This document shows, piece by piece, positions 23,126 to 42,228 of a DNA stretch of 64,000 bases. Below the pieces are notes generated by a model. The model saw nothing but the letters and a program-made list of their open reading frames with translations. It made no database searches and was not told where the DNA came from. A program made the position numbers and the translations under genes. Each line of letters begins with the position of its first letter. The stretch's first letter is position 1. Source of the stretch: Spongilla lacustris (Eukaryota; Porifera; Demospongiae; Spongillida; Spongillidae); NCBI GenBank assembly GCA_949361645.1, contig OX442434.1, forward strand, positions 2,010,985-2,074,984, in the 5' to 3' direction.

Positions 23126-25722
23126 GGTTGTGTGCTGAGGTGTAAGTGTGTGCTGTGGTGTAGTGTGTGCTGAGGTATAGTGTGTGCTGAGTTATAGTGT
23201 GTGCTGTGGTGTAGTGTGTGCTGTGGTGTAGTGTGTGCTGTGGTGTACATGTAGTGTGTGCTGTGGTGTAGTGTGTGCTGTGGTGTAGTGTGTGCTGTGG
23301 TGTAGTGTGTGCTGTGGTGTAGTGTGTGCTGTGGTGTAGTGTGTGCTGAGGTATAGTGTGTGCTGAGGTATAGTGTGTGCTGTGGTGTAGTGTGTGCTGT
23401 GGTGTAGTGTGTGCTGAGGTATAGTGTGTGCTGAGGTGTAGTGTGTGCTGTGGTGTAGTGTGTGCTGTGGTGTAGTGTGTGCTGTGGTGTAGTGTGTGCT
23501 GTGGTGTAGTGTGTGCTGTGGTGTAGTGTGTGCTGTGGTGTAGTGTGTGCTGTGGTGTAGTGTGTGCTGTGGTATAGTGTGTGCTGTGGTGTAGTGTGTG
23601 CTGTGGTGTAGTGTGTGCTGTGGTGTAGTGTGTGCTGAGGTGTAGTGTGTGCTGTGGTGTAGTGTGTGCTGTGGTGTAGTGTGTGCTGTGGTATAGTGTG
23701 TGCTGTGGTGTAGTGTGTGCTGTGGTGTAGTGTGTGCTGAGGTATAGTGTGTGCTGAGGTATAGTGTGCTGTGGTGTAGTGTGTGCTGAGGTATAGTGTG
23801 CTGAGGGTGTAGTGTGTGCTGAGGTGTAGTGTGTGCTGAGGTGTAGTGTGTGCTGAGGTATAGTGTGCTGTGGTGTAGTGTGCTGTGGTGTAGTGTGTGC
23901 TGAGGTATAGTGTGCTGTGGTGTAGTGTGTGCTGAGGTGTAGTGTGTGCTGTGGTGTAGTGTGTGCTGTGGTGTAGTGTGTGCTGAGGTGTAGTGTGTGC
24001 TGTGGTATAGTGTGTGCTGAGGTGTAGTGTGTGCTGTGGTGTAGTGTGTGCTGAGGTGTAGTGTGTGCTGTGGTGTAGTGTGTGCTGAGGTATAGTGTGT
24101 GCTGTGGTGTAGTGTGTGCTGAGGTGTAGTGTGTGCTGAGGTATAGTGTGTGCTGAGGTATAGTGTGTGCTGTGGTGTAGTGTGTGCTGTGGTGTAGTGT
24201 GTGCTGAGGTATAGTGTGTGGTGTAGTGTGTGCTGTGGTGTAGTGTGTGCTGTGGTGTAGTGTGTGCTGTGGTGTAGTGTGTGCTGTGGTGTAGTGTGTG
24301 CTGTGGTGTAGTGTGTGCTGTGGTATAGTGTGTGCTGTGGTGTAGTGTGTGCTGTGGTGTAGTGTGTGCTGAGGTGTAGTGTGTGCTGTGGTGTAGTGTG
24401 TGGTGTAGTGTGTGCTGTGGTATAGTGTGTGCTGTGGTGTAGTGTGTGCTGTGGTGTAGTGTGTGCTGAGGTATAGTGTGTGCTGAGGTATAGTGTGCTG
24501 TGGTGTAGTGTGTGCTGAGGTATAGTGTGCTGAGGGTGTAGTGTGTGCTGAGGTGTAGTGTGTGCTGAGGTATAGTGTGCTGTGGTGTAGTGTGTGCTGA
24601 GGTATAGTGTGCTGTGGTGTAGTGTGTGCTGAGGTGTAGTGTGTGCTGTGGTGTAGTGTGTGCTGAGGTGTAGTGTGTGCTGTGGTGTATTGTGTGCTGA
24701 GGTGTAGTGTGTGCTGTGGTATAGTGTGTGCTGAGGTGTAGTGTGTGCTGTGGTGTAGTGTGTGCTGAGGTGTAGTGTGTGCTGTGGTGTAGTGTGTGCT
24801 GAGGTATAGTGTGTGCTGTGGTGTAGTGTGTGCTGAGGTGTAGTGTGTGCTGTGGTATAGTGTGTGCTGAGGTATAGTGTGTGCTGTGGTGTAGTGTGTG
24901 TAAAGGTATAGTGTGCTGAGGATCTGAGGTATAGTGTGTGCTGTGGTGTAGTGTGTGCTGAGGTATAGTGTGTGCTGAGGTGTAGTGTGTGCTGAGGTAT
25001 AGTGTGTGCTGAGGTGTAGTGTGTGCTGTGGTGTAGTGTGTGCTGAGGTATAGTGTGTACTGAGGTATAGTGTGTGCTGAGGTATAGTGTGTGCTGTGGT
25101 GTAGTGTGTGTAAAGGTATAGTGTGCTGAGGATCTGAGGTGTAGTGTGTGTTGTGGTGTAGTGTGTGCTGTGGTGTAGTGTGTGCTGAGGTATAGTGTGT
25201 GCTGAGGTATAGTGTGTGCTGTGGTGTAGTGTGTGTAAAGGTATAGTGTGCTGAGGATCTGAGGTGTAGTGTGTGCTGTGGTGTAGTGTGTGCTGAGGTA
25301 TAGTGTGTGCTGAGGTGTAGTGTGTGCTGTGGTGTAGTGTGTGCTGTGGTATAGTGTGTGCTGAGGTATAGTGTGTGCTGAGGTATAGTGTGTGCTGAGG
25401 TATAGTGTGTGCTGTGGTGTAGTGTGTGCTGAGGTGTAGTGTGTGCTGAGGTATAGTGTGTGCTGAGGTGTAGTGTGTGCTATGTGTGCTAAGGTGTAGT
25501 GTGTACTATGTGTGCTGAGGTGTAGTGTGTGCTGAGGTGTAACTAGTGTGTGCTGAGGTATAGTGTGCTGAGGTATAGTGTGCTGTGGTGTAGTGTGTGC
25601 TGTGGTGTAGTGTGTGCTGTGGTGTAGTGTGTGCTGTGGTGTAGTGTGTGCTGAGGTATAGTGTGTACTGAGGTATAGTGTGCTGTGGTGTAGTGTGTGT
25701 AGAGGTATAGTGTGTGCTGAGG
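23126..25722. repeat. 17-bp satellite, roughly 150 copies, 2.6 kb
   Basis: The unit GTGTGCTGTGGTGTAGT alternates with a GTGTGCTGAGGTATAGT variant. A distinctive tract (GTGTGTAAAGGTATAGTG followed by CTGAGGATCTGAGG) recurs near 24897, 25106 and 25231, showing higher-order amplification. No stop occurs in one minus-strand frame, which gives a spurious 875-aa His/Thr/Ser/Tyr ORF. It fills most of the gap between mS35 and TBC1D15. Confidence 0.95.
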
Positions 25723-25948
25723 GGATGGACCACTCTATCCGTATCCAAAAGTGGCAAAGGTGGTGTGAAAACATAATCGCCAAATCATCACACCATCCCG
25801 GTAGTACACATAATGGCAAAAGCTCACTTGAAAGATATAAATTTGCATGACATGAATATTAAAGAAATACTGTTGTGTTAATAATTCTGTATATCACATC
25901 TACAGTACTCCGATTTAGTGCAAACCTTGGCAGAATGTTAAACTGATA
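25723..25948. other. Intergenic, 3' flank of TBC1D15
   Basis: 226 bp of AT-rich sequence between the satellite and the TBC1D15 stop; no canonical AATAAA in gene orientation was found. Confidence 0.5.
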
Positions 25949-32513
<6,565 letters not shown>

Positions 32514-32686
32514 TATTCGGTTAAAAATAAAATTTTATCGCGTCACGGAGATCTGTATAGTATCACATGATAAGTCACATCATGAACAGTACGCAATTTC
32601 ATAAATTGTTAATAATAGGAAAGATAACGTAACTTCTTGCCGTACACAACAATTTTTCTAGTCCTAAAGGCGTAAGAAGAAAGCAA
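32514..32686. promoter_or_regulatory. Candidate bidirectional promoter TBC1D15 / TSG101
   Basis: 173 bp between divergent ATGs. It contains TCACATGA at 32563-32570, followed by GTCACATCATG. TCACATGA resembles the E-box variant bound by MiT/TFE factors, which control lysosomal genes in vertebrates; both flanking genes act in the endolysosomal system. The site assignment is inference. Confidence 0.5.
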
Positions 32687-35600
32687 ATGCCACCGCCCAG
32701 TGTCGGAGATATCAAAGCCAGGCTGAAAGGGGTGAGCGGTTTTAATGTGCATGCATCCACGTAACACTTTTAATGTTCGCCCACTAACTTCACTACCAAA
32801 ACCATTACTATCGCCACCACTATCACCACAGGCACTCTCTATCTAGTAAAGCGTCCACGGTAGCGCCATTATCAGCTGGCATCATAACTTTATACGCCAC
32901 ACCACCTTTATACCACCACCACACCCACCGCACATGACGTTGTTACAAAGCCGCGCTCGCTTCACCCAGTGCCGTAGTAGGTCGCCATGAACCTGCACAC
33001 CCAACCATACCTACTGCCACGACACTATCACACAACTTAAAATGTATCTCTAGTAGTACCATTCTGTTCACAGTACTGTCATATATTAAAAATAAATAAA
33101 TCTATAGTGTAATTGATGTTAAAGAATTGTTGGACATCATTTGGAGTCTACAATAATATGTGCTTGTGTGTATGTTCATGTGATCAGCTGCAGTTCTTTT
33201 CTCACTTGTAGTATCGCTATGCCGACCTTGCAGCAAGAGATGTCAATGCCATGCTTACCAATTTTGCTGACTTGAAAGCAGCTGATAAGCTTCAGCCCTA
33301 TGGTGAGGGGGCAGGCTTGCAGGGAACGTGGTGGAAAGGGTTGGGGTGTGTGGTAAAGTGGTGGGGAGACATGGGGGTGAGGAGGGTATGCTAAGGGTTG
33401 GGGACGGGGGGGGGGGGGGGGGGGGGGGGGGATGTGTGGTAAAGGGGCATGGGACATGTTGGTAAAGGGTGGGGACATGTTGGTAAAGGGTGGGGACATG
33501 TTGGTAAAGGGAAGAACATGCGTGGAAGGGGGCATGTGCTACATGTTGTAGTTGTGAGTGTGCTTGGGGCTGTGTGTGTACAGTGCTGCATACAGTTATG
33601 TGAGGGTTGTGTATTTGTATGGTTTAGATGTGCAGGTAGGTGTAGGTCTGGGTATTATTGGATGGTTGTATGTACATCTGTATAGAGGTAATACTGTACA
33701 ATAGAGGGTACATAAAGATGTGAAACCACTCAAGTTTGTTGGTTGTTGGTTTAAGTAAATGAACTACAGATTTTACAATATAATTTTATTGAGGGCTAAC
33801 GTACATTTACAACAGCCTATAGGATTCTTTTTAGTTCAGACTGACCTGCTGGCGCAGCTGTGATGAATCATTTTTAAAGTGTTAAAGGCTCATGCATAGA
33901 TCTATAGTTCAAGCATGTGGTCTTGCATGCACTTCCATGTTGCTTGTAATGTATTAGTTGGACCATAGATAGAAGAATACCTGGGGATATAAAATGCAGT
34001 GCGTTTTGGCACATGAAACTCGGTGATATACAACTGAAGAAAGGTAGCAACACCTTAGACCCAAAATCACTATAAGTGCATTCCTTACAATAGTGTGTAT
34101 ATATGTCAAAATATTTTCTTGCATTTAACGTACCTGTACAGTGTACACAAGAGGTACTGAAATATACATTGGTACAATCAAAATAACACACAAAAAGTTT
34201 CAAGATTTCTTTAGCATGTGCGTAACCTGTGACTATATGCGTTCCACACAATAACGGATACTGAGCATTTTAAAGAAGAAGAAAAAAAAAAGGGCTTTGT
34301 TGCGTGTATCTAACTCACACACTACATGTAGGTATCGAACACAATGGGTCATGGCCTTTTAACCATGCAGTTGTACCCACATGCCACATGCCCAAGCCCC
34401 TTGTGATGGCTGTATGATTGTTGTTCCAAAGAGGGCTTAATGCAAAATGGTGCATATAAAAATGTGTGGTTGGGAGCCTTTCCGAGTTGAGATACAGGTA
34501 CAAGACAGGCCAAAATGATAGAAATGGTGCTTACGTAGAGTGTGCTTAGCAGATTGGGTAAATTATAGCTACAGACTAGAAGATGAAGAATACTGAGGAT
34601 GGATATAGGTTTTTGTCTCAAAACAGGAGCAGAAGTTGAAAAAAAACCCTCTTGAAACAAAACCTCGGGTTAAGCAAAACATGGTATAGCTTCAAAGCCT
34701 TTGCCACTAAGTATTGTGAATTTAATGGATCACATGGTGCGTTTCATATCCAGGTATTCAGGACATTGGCATTTATATTTAAAAAGTGTGAATACTCATA
34801 TATGGAAGTTGGTATGCACATGTGGTTGAGCATCACTTGTGTTAACGCTCCTTTGCTGGTTGTTTTTACCTGATCCACCAAATCACTCCGGGCACATTGT
34901 CTTGACCGCCTCCTTTAGTCCATCACACTGGAGCTACAGAGCAGCTGCTGGAGATTACAGGAACTATTCCAGTCCTTGTCAAAGGCAAGTGTGGGGAGAA
35001 GGGATGGGTTTGGTTGAGAGTGGTGGCGGTTTTGGTGAGGGTGATAATTTGGTGAGGTGATGGGTTGGTGTAAGTGATGGATTGTAAAAGTTTGTTGTGT
35101 GCTGGTATGGGGGGGGGAGATGGGTTGTGAGAATTATGGGTGGTGGTTTGGTGAGAGTGACGGTTTGACGGGTTGTAATGGGTGAAGGTTTGGTGAGGAT
35201 GATGGTTTGATACATGTACGTGTGGTTTGTTGGTGATGATGATTGGTGACATGATTTGTGTCATGTTTTTATCATTTCTCCTCTGTTCTTCACTAATAGG
35301 TGCAACGTACAACATACCAATAGGGATATGGCTGGCTGTTGACCACCCTTACAAAGCCCCAACTGTTTTTGTGAAGCCTACACAAGACATGTGTATCCAG
35401 CAGACACCTTTTGTCGACCTAAATGGGAAAGTGTACCTTCCTTTCCTTGCAGAGTGGAAACATGTATGTATGTGTATATATGTGTGTATGTGTGTGTGTA
35501 TGTGTGTATGTGTGTGTGTATGTGTGTATGTGTATGTATGTATGTGTGTGTATGTGTGTGTATCTGTGTATGTGTGTATGTGTGTGTATGTGTGTGTATG

Positions 35601-38600
35601 TGTGTGTGTGTACATGTATGTGTGTGTTTGTGTATGTGTGTGTATTATTGTTGGTCTCTGTATATATCTGGCATGTGTGTGCACGTGTATGTATGTGTAT
35701 ATATCAACCAGATGCCATGAAAGAATGCAACGTTTTAAAATCAGTATAACTCAGGATTGAAATCTTGATTTCATTACAGTCATTAGGCTACTAAGATTAT
35801 TGTAAGTGGTTAATTTAATTTTATCAAACTTCAGGAATTAATAACTACCGTGAATATTCAGTGGAGCGTCATTGATTTAAAGTTACCTTTAAGCTTTTTA
35901 AGTTCAAGTTGTTAGTTGGTAACATTTTAATAAACATTTTCTGATTAGATGACGTAAAATCCACTATCCCACTATTTGATTTACGATTAAGATTATATGA
36001 CATGTGTTAATGCTAAATCAATGGATGTCTACACGTAGACGAAATTGGTCAAAATCATCTACATGTAGACGCTAATTCAGAGCAATTTTATATTCTCCTA
36101 AATTTTCTTACTGAACCATCTAAGGTTAAACAACACATGGGTAGGTAACATTTTAAAGTTTATTACAATAATTGATATTCAAAGTACACAATTATCTACT
36201 CGTAGATGCATATGCATTTACGCGTAGACGGCGATTTAACATTAAAATCTCACCATCCATTTAAAGTGTCTTCTGATGCATCATTCAGGTAGGGACAATA
36301 TGAATGTGTGTGCAGGTACAGGAGCTCAGTATGATGGGGCATCACTGTGCTATTGTCGGATGTGCCCATACTATTAAATAGTCTGCCAAACCGTATACAG
36401 TCAATAAGTCTATCATCATTTAGTACATAGGGAAATATTCATTCACCTACATGCGCATGTATGTTGTTTTCCATAAATCAGTACCATTGACCCTGAAATC
36501 CTACTTTACATATAGAGTATTAAAAACCTTGCATATATACGTTATGTCCTGTGAATGTGCCTTTCTTGCTGTGCTCTAAACCCAATGGAACAGTTAATAT
36601 ATGACTCGTACATGTATTTTTTTTTTTCCTTATGACATTACAATTTTGATACACAGTGTGTGATATTCAAAGTGTGTACAGATTATTCACTTCATGCCTA
36701 TGCCTCTTTAACCCTAACTCTCCCTACACACATTACACCAGACATCGTCTGACCTTTCTTCCCTTGCGCAAATTATGTGTGCAACCTTTGCGGACAAGTG
36801 TCCCGTCTATGCCAAGCCTCCCGCAGGACGTCCTCCTCAACACTCCCTCTCCCAGCCAAGCTACCCAGGGTATCCACCCCAGCCCGGGTACCCCCCCTCA
36901 ACCAGGCTACCCACCACAGCCCGGGTACCCACCCCAACCCGGGTACCCGCCACAGCCCGGGTACCCGCCACAGCCCGGGTACACACCCCAACCCGGGTAC
37001 CAGCCTCAACCAGGGTACCAGCCTCAACCAGGGGTACCAGCCTCAACCCGGGTACCCACCAGGCCAACCACCGTATCCATCTACATCACAGCCCACATAT
37101 CCAGCTGCATATCGACCTGGAGGGGATGCCTGCACCCCAGCCTGTCCCACCACCTTCTGCTGGCTCATACACTTATGGCTACCCACCAACAGCTTCTGTC
37201 GGACCAGGACCTTCATTCCCACAGACAAGTGTGTGTTGTGTTGTTCTTTGTCCTGTAATGCTGTGTTGTATTCATAGATCAAGTAGGACGTGGGCATGTG
37301 GTATGGGTGAACATGTGCCTGTGCTGTGGGTGGTGCTGTGAGGGAACATGTGCACCTGTGCTACATGTGCTTGTGTGCTGTGGGGTGTGCATGTGCTTGT
37401 GTGCTGAGGGGTGTGCATGTGCTTGTGTGCTGTGGGTGTCCATGTGCTTGTGTGCTGAGGGGTGTCCATGTGCTTGTGTGCTGTGGGTGTGCATGTGCTT
37501 GTGTGCTGTGGGTGTCCATGTGCTTGTGTGCTGAGGGTGTGCATGTGCTTGTGTGCTGTGGGTGTCCATGTGCTTGTGTGCTGTGGGTGTCCATGTGCTT
37601 GTGTGCTGTGGGTGTCCATGTGCTTGTGTGCTGTGGGTGTCCATGTGCTTGTGTGTTGTGGGTGTCCATGTGCTTGTGTGTTGTTACATTAACTCTGTGC
37701 ATGGAATATGGCAATCTACATGTACACTGTATGTACATGTGTACTTAAAATACATGTAGTTTACTTACCAATCTATGGTATTTTGGTAGTAGTTTTGTCT
37801 GTATTTATGTACATGACCCCGAATATGCTGAAATGGTTAGTTAGCTATAGAAAAAGATGTAGTAAATTAACCAGTGGCTTGCTTTGCTCCAGGTATCTAT
37901 GGCACGGTCCAGACTGCACGTGTGTCTGAGGAGGAGGAGAGGCGACATTTTGAGGAGCAGGAGCGGGCAAAGCGGGATAGCCTTGTGTCAGCAGTGGAGG
38001 ACAAGATTCGAAGGCAACTGAAGCAGACCTTGGAAACATCACAGGTGCTTGGGAGTGGTGGGGGGTGCGTTATTTCTCGCTAGCCAGGTCTGTGCATTAT
38101 CTCTTGGTAGAAGTAGAAGATCGGTTGCCCCCACTGGTGAATATTATCCCTCACCAACCGATGAACATTGAACTCCTCCTCCCCCCCCCCCCACCATTAA
38201 ACATTTAGCCCCCTCTTATCCACTGATGAACTTAGCCCCTCCCCCCCCCCCACACACACACACAATGCCTCCCTCTGATGAACACTAACTGACATTAGCT
38301 TGTATTGCAGGATGAAATGGAATCACTGATGAAGACTCAGGAGGGTCTGAAGGAAGGGAGTAGGAAGTTGAACAGTATGCTGGAAGATATGGAACAGAAA
38401 CAGGTGAGACACCAACTGAGTGAGGTGGGGAGGAGGTGGTAGTATGCATAAAGCTATATTGAGTTACTCATTAACACATGTACATGTAACGCACATACCC
38501 AATGTATATATTTATATATATATATATATACGCATGTACACTTGACATTTAGTATTCCATAATCAAGGAAAATCATTTGTAAACAGTTGATTGTTATTAA

Positions 38601-40058
38601 ACATTATTGATGATTATCTTTAAAGGTTAACCAAAATTAACATTTCAACCTCTAATGACAGTTGCAGCTACCTGTGTACCTAACATTTATTAATATTAAC
38701 TTGAAATAAGTAGTCATCTAATAACAAACTAGGTAAGTCAAAATTCAACTGAAACTTTAAATACTTATACTAATAAATCTTTTTGGTTAGGTATTGTCAG
38801 GAATTATTATTCATTTCAGTTAATCTTAATTTTGTTTGATTTTAGTTAAATTCATATTTATTTTGTTTATGTCAGCACTTCTTCCCACATTAGTAAAATG
38901 TTTAGTAACAATTAAAACTGTACTTCTAATTATGAATTTTCCTTGATTGTGGAACACTCCTATGCACACACATACACATGCAATGCACGTTCACGTATGT
39001 ATGTATATACATGTGGTTCAAACATGTGCACATTGTGCTCAGAGGGAAGCTGATAGTGCAATAGAGCTACTCAGAACTAAAAACGGAGAGCTTGAAAGCA
39101 TCCTTGATGTGCTCAAGTCCCAGCCTGACCAGCTGAATGTTGATGAGGCCGTCACTGGTACAAACAAACTGTACAACCAGTAAGTTTGAATGCCAATGTA
39201 TAACTCTTGATTTCTTTGATTTTATCTAACATGTTCACGTACGTGGTATTCATAACCTATGGCCTTTTTAAATTTCATCTTTAAAAATATGATTTGCTGA
39301 AGTGATTGAGCATACATGTGTAGAGCCACTTGACTGATGACACTATTATGGGGTGTGCATGATGTGTGTTGTACATTGCAATCTAAGGTGTTTGCAGCAG
39401 TATGTGGTGATACCTTTAGTCACTGTTCACTCCCTCCATAGTTCAAAGCCATAGCATATACTAAGAAGGTGCCAATCATTATCGTTTCATCCCACAAATT
39501 CTAATAAATTGTGAACGCCAATTTCGTTTCGGGACTGAAAACCACTAAAAAAGCATTATAGGCTGTGAGTAGAGAGATAAGGAAGGAATTTGGTAGCGAT
39601 GCAGTTGTTCTTCCAACTATAGCTTTTTAAAAATAGAACATCCTTGACCAACAAAATATAATAATGCTTGCCCCCCCCCCCCCCCCCCCCCCCCCACCTT
39701 CCCCATACTACAATACTACAAGACACATTCCTTTGTAGTAGTAACAATATTGTTACATAAGAAGTACCTGGTCACCTGTTTTGTGTCCCCATCAGGATCT
39801 TGGAACTGTATGCTGAGGAGAGTGCTATCGATGACACTATATATTACCTTGGAGAGTCTCTGCGGAAGGGAATCATTCCTTTGGATGTCTTCCTCAAGGT
39901 AATTGTCCAATCCCCTGGTCTGGTGTCCCTAAATGAGGAGTTTACCAACGTACTACTTACCTTTATCACAGCATGTCAGGGAGCTGTCTCGACAGCAGTT
40001 TGTGGCTCGGGCAACAATCATGAAAGCACGCAGTATTGCAAAACTACCAATCCACTGA
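32687..40058 (+). CDS. TSG101: TSG101, ESCRT-I subunit (10 exons, complete; frame disturbed in proline-rich exon)
   Basis: Exons: 32687-32731, 33212-33302, 34919-34984, 35300-35463, 36742-37228, 37893-38044, 38311-38403, 39043-39179, 39796-39898, 39972-40058. About 473 aa if three surplus bases in exon 5 are discounted (human 390). The N-terminal UEV domain shows ITGTIPV, YNIPIGIWL, PTVFVKPT and GKVYLPFLAEWKH; this ubiquitin-E2-like fold lacks the catalytic Cys and binds ubiquitin and P(T/S)AP late motifs. Next come a PPQPGY-repeat proline-rich linker, a coiled coil (exons 6-8) and the C-terminal steadiness box (ILELYAEESAIDDTIYYLGE, RQQFVARATIMKAR), which assembles with the other ESCRT-I subunits for endosomal sorting and cytokinesis. 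Intron 3 is a GC-AG intron. Exon 5 needs three single-base corrections at homopolymers to keep PPQPGY in frame. Confidence 0.94.
33303..34918 (+). other. TSG101 intron 2 with a short G-rich array
   Basis: It starts with degenerate GGTAAAGGGTGGGGACATGTT repeats and a G run (33330-33520). The rest shows no coding sequence or recognisable element. Confidence 0.6.
35464..35650 (+). repeat. (TATG/TG)n array starting at the TSG101 exon 4 donor
   Basis: The donor GTATGT at 35464 is itself the first unit of a TATG/TGTG microsatellite that continues about 190 bp. Confidence 0.9.
35651..36741 (+). other. Remainder of TSG101 intron 4
   Basis: AT-rich, no ORF. Three dyads of the form TCTAC-NN-GTAGA are seen at 36027-36040, 36057-36070 and 36194-36207; a run of T lies at about 36619-36628. 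Confidence 0.5.
37355..37685 (+). repeat. 25-bp minisatellite, about 13-15 copies (TSG101 intron 5)
   Basis: The unit TGTGCTGTGGGTGTCCATGT plus GCTTG recurs at exact 25-bp spacing (for example 37566 and 37591). All frames are open and give false Cys/Val/His ORFs. Confidence 0.95.
38555..38954. mobile_element. 400-bp element with 19-bp terminal inverted repeats (TSG101 intron 7)
   Basis: Left end TTCCATAATCAAGGAAAAT and the reverse complement of the right end TTCCACAATCAAGGAAAAT differ at one base. The interior is AT-rich and non-coding, with GTTAACC/TTAATATTAA stretches. A MITE is likely; no clear target duplication. Confidence 0.5.
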
Positions 40059-40446
40059 TTGCGCGGTCTGTGGCTTGCATGCTGGATTTCCTACTGCTCA
40101 TCATAAACTATTTTTGTTGTTGGCTATGGTCTGTGTGTTACCACTTCTGTGTCGTCATTAGATTGTTTGGACGCGGCGGAATTAAATTACATTCATAAAT
40201 TGTATTGTATGGGCATGGGTGCGATGTACGCACATGTCATGATGATGTAACATTCAAAACGAACAAGAGAGCAGCTCAGGCATGCTCGAGCTCATCAAAA
40301 TGGTGGCAGATAGTAATTAAATGTAATAAATTACTGCCGAAAAGGTCTACATGTAGACTTCACTAGACTTGATAGTAGTCTGACAAGCCAAATGTATTTA
40401 GTAAATGGGACGGGGATGAGTAAGACGTACTGAGAAGTACTTCTAG

Positions 40447-40477
<31 letters not shown>

Positions 40478-42228
40478 TGTTCTGCTTTTTTTAAATTTCT
40501 TTTTCCTACCACTTTGAAAATATGTACTGGGTCACACAGAATGTGAAAATACATTTCAAAGAATTTTTAACCCCTCACAACCCCCCCTGTACGTACCCCT
40601 TGAAGTTTCCCCATATATTGTGAATGGATAAAAAAGAAGATTGCATATATAGAAACAAGGTCTAATGGGGGGAAATGCCTTGGATCTGGAGGTGTACTAC
40701 ATGTACCTTAAAAACTGCTGACCTACATGTTGTACCTCACATGGTGTTTTGCCACAAAAAGGCTGTTATTTAAGTTATGCTTTTTGGGCATTATTACGAG
40801 GGCCCTTAGTAGAGCCTTTTTCGACACTGGCAACAGATCTATTACAGCAACATATTCCTGCCATTCAACAGCTCTACATGTAATCTCTTGACCTGCTAGA
40901 AACTGAGTGCTGTAACTCCTAAATTTGGACAAGGCTGCATTTATCTTTGATAGTCAATTTATGCATTCTAGGTATGCTTTTGAAATATGTAGGAGTATAG
41001 AAGCAATGTGTTAATCAGTACTATAAACCACAAGTTTTTACGCTATCGTACCTTCTCTTGCAAAAGCATTTTAAAAACAGAAGGGGAACTATTTGGGTAA
41101 TTGGTTTTTATGATGAAAACTCCTATAGCCTCTCAACAAAGGATCAAGATTATTTATTTATAGTTAGAAGGAGCACCAGTACACAACCTTGATGCCGAGC
41201 AAAGTGTTAGCTTTATAAATGGATGAAAGCAGTGCAGCTTCATCAACACAAGTTAAATATGCAGCACATGATATTGATTTGATTGATTGCATATATGCAT
41301 GCACATACATATGCAAAAAGGCAAGTAATGGCTTGCATACAAATGTACATGCACTTACGAACTGCCTAAGCCTATGGAAAGGGATATGAAATGCAATCTG
41401 TAATGTTCAATGAATAGGTATCACAAGTTCAGTGAAAAAAATGTGCTCAGAATGCATGATGGGGTAAATATTTAGCCGGATTGCAGGATACAAGAATGAC
41501 CTCGGATTGAATATGGGGACCCATGACACTGTATAGATAAACTATGGAATTAGTTATGTGAACTACATGTACTATAATATACTGCCTTAATTTGCATCTT
41601 TAATTTCATTCATTAAGAGCACAATAGATTGCGTAATGGAAGATACACAGAATCTCGAGGGACAGTCATTGATAACACAATTATATTGTTTATAGTACTT
41701 TGATATGGTGAAATCATATTGAATACATGTATCAAAAGTAAGTAAAGTGAGTAAATAAAATTGTAGTTATCTATATCCCATAGTCACATCAGCGATTGGT
41801 CCAAGTTAGAGCTTAAGATTGGTAGCACATGTTTCTTCAGTCACTGTTGTTTGGCATTAATAAAAATGCGTCGACCTTTTAATTTGTATCTCACTAACTT
41901 CAATACACCAACCTTATTAGATTAAAAAGACATATGTACATGTATACATCCGAGTTTTGTAAAACATCAACTTCAATGGTACTGCAGCTGTATAGGGGGG
42001 GTTAAATCCCATGTCTCATAATCCCCTCCATGTTTTGAGAAGGGTAGAAAAAGAAATATCCCCTCCCCCCCTCCCCCCCCGGGGCGCTTTGTTTTCCTCG
42101 TCCCCAGCCCTTCATACGTCGAACTCGATAGGTTTTAGATACATGTAGTGACGGAGTAAGCTTACAATCAATTTGCACGTGAAATTACAATGCGGAGCAA
42201 GGTGCACAAAGAATGCCCCGATTGCTGA
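40059..42228. other. Intergenic, TSG101 / SETX tail-to-tail
   Basis: 2.2 kb with no supported gene. An ATTAAA at about 40182 followed by TGTATTGTATGGGCATGGGTG could be the TSG101 poly(A) signal. A G run of about 28 lies at 40449-40476 and a C-rich run at 42061-42080. A GTCTACATGTAGAC dyad is at 40345-40358. Confidence 0.5.

Noticed and set aside
23192..25819. 875-aa open frame of HTLHHST/HYTTAHTTPQ repeats, minus strand
   Set aside because: It is the translation of the 17-bp satellite, whose 51-bp triple has no stop in this frame. No start context, no homology, and unit variants are not synonymous.
37298..37748. Cys/Val/His ORF of 140 aa on the plus strand and His/Thr-rich frames on the minus strand
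   Set aside because: Translations of the 25-bp array within TSG101 intron 5.
40723..40932. 69-aa minus-strand ORF in the TSG101/SETX gap
   Set aside because: No recognisable domain, splice partner or repeat context; length is within chance for AT-rich DNA.
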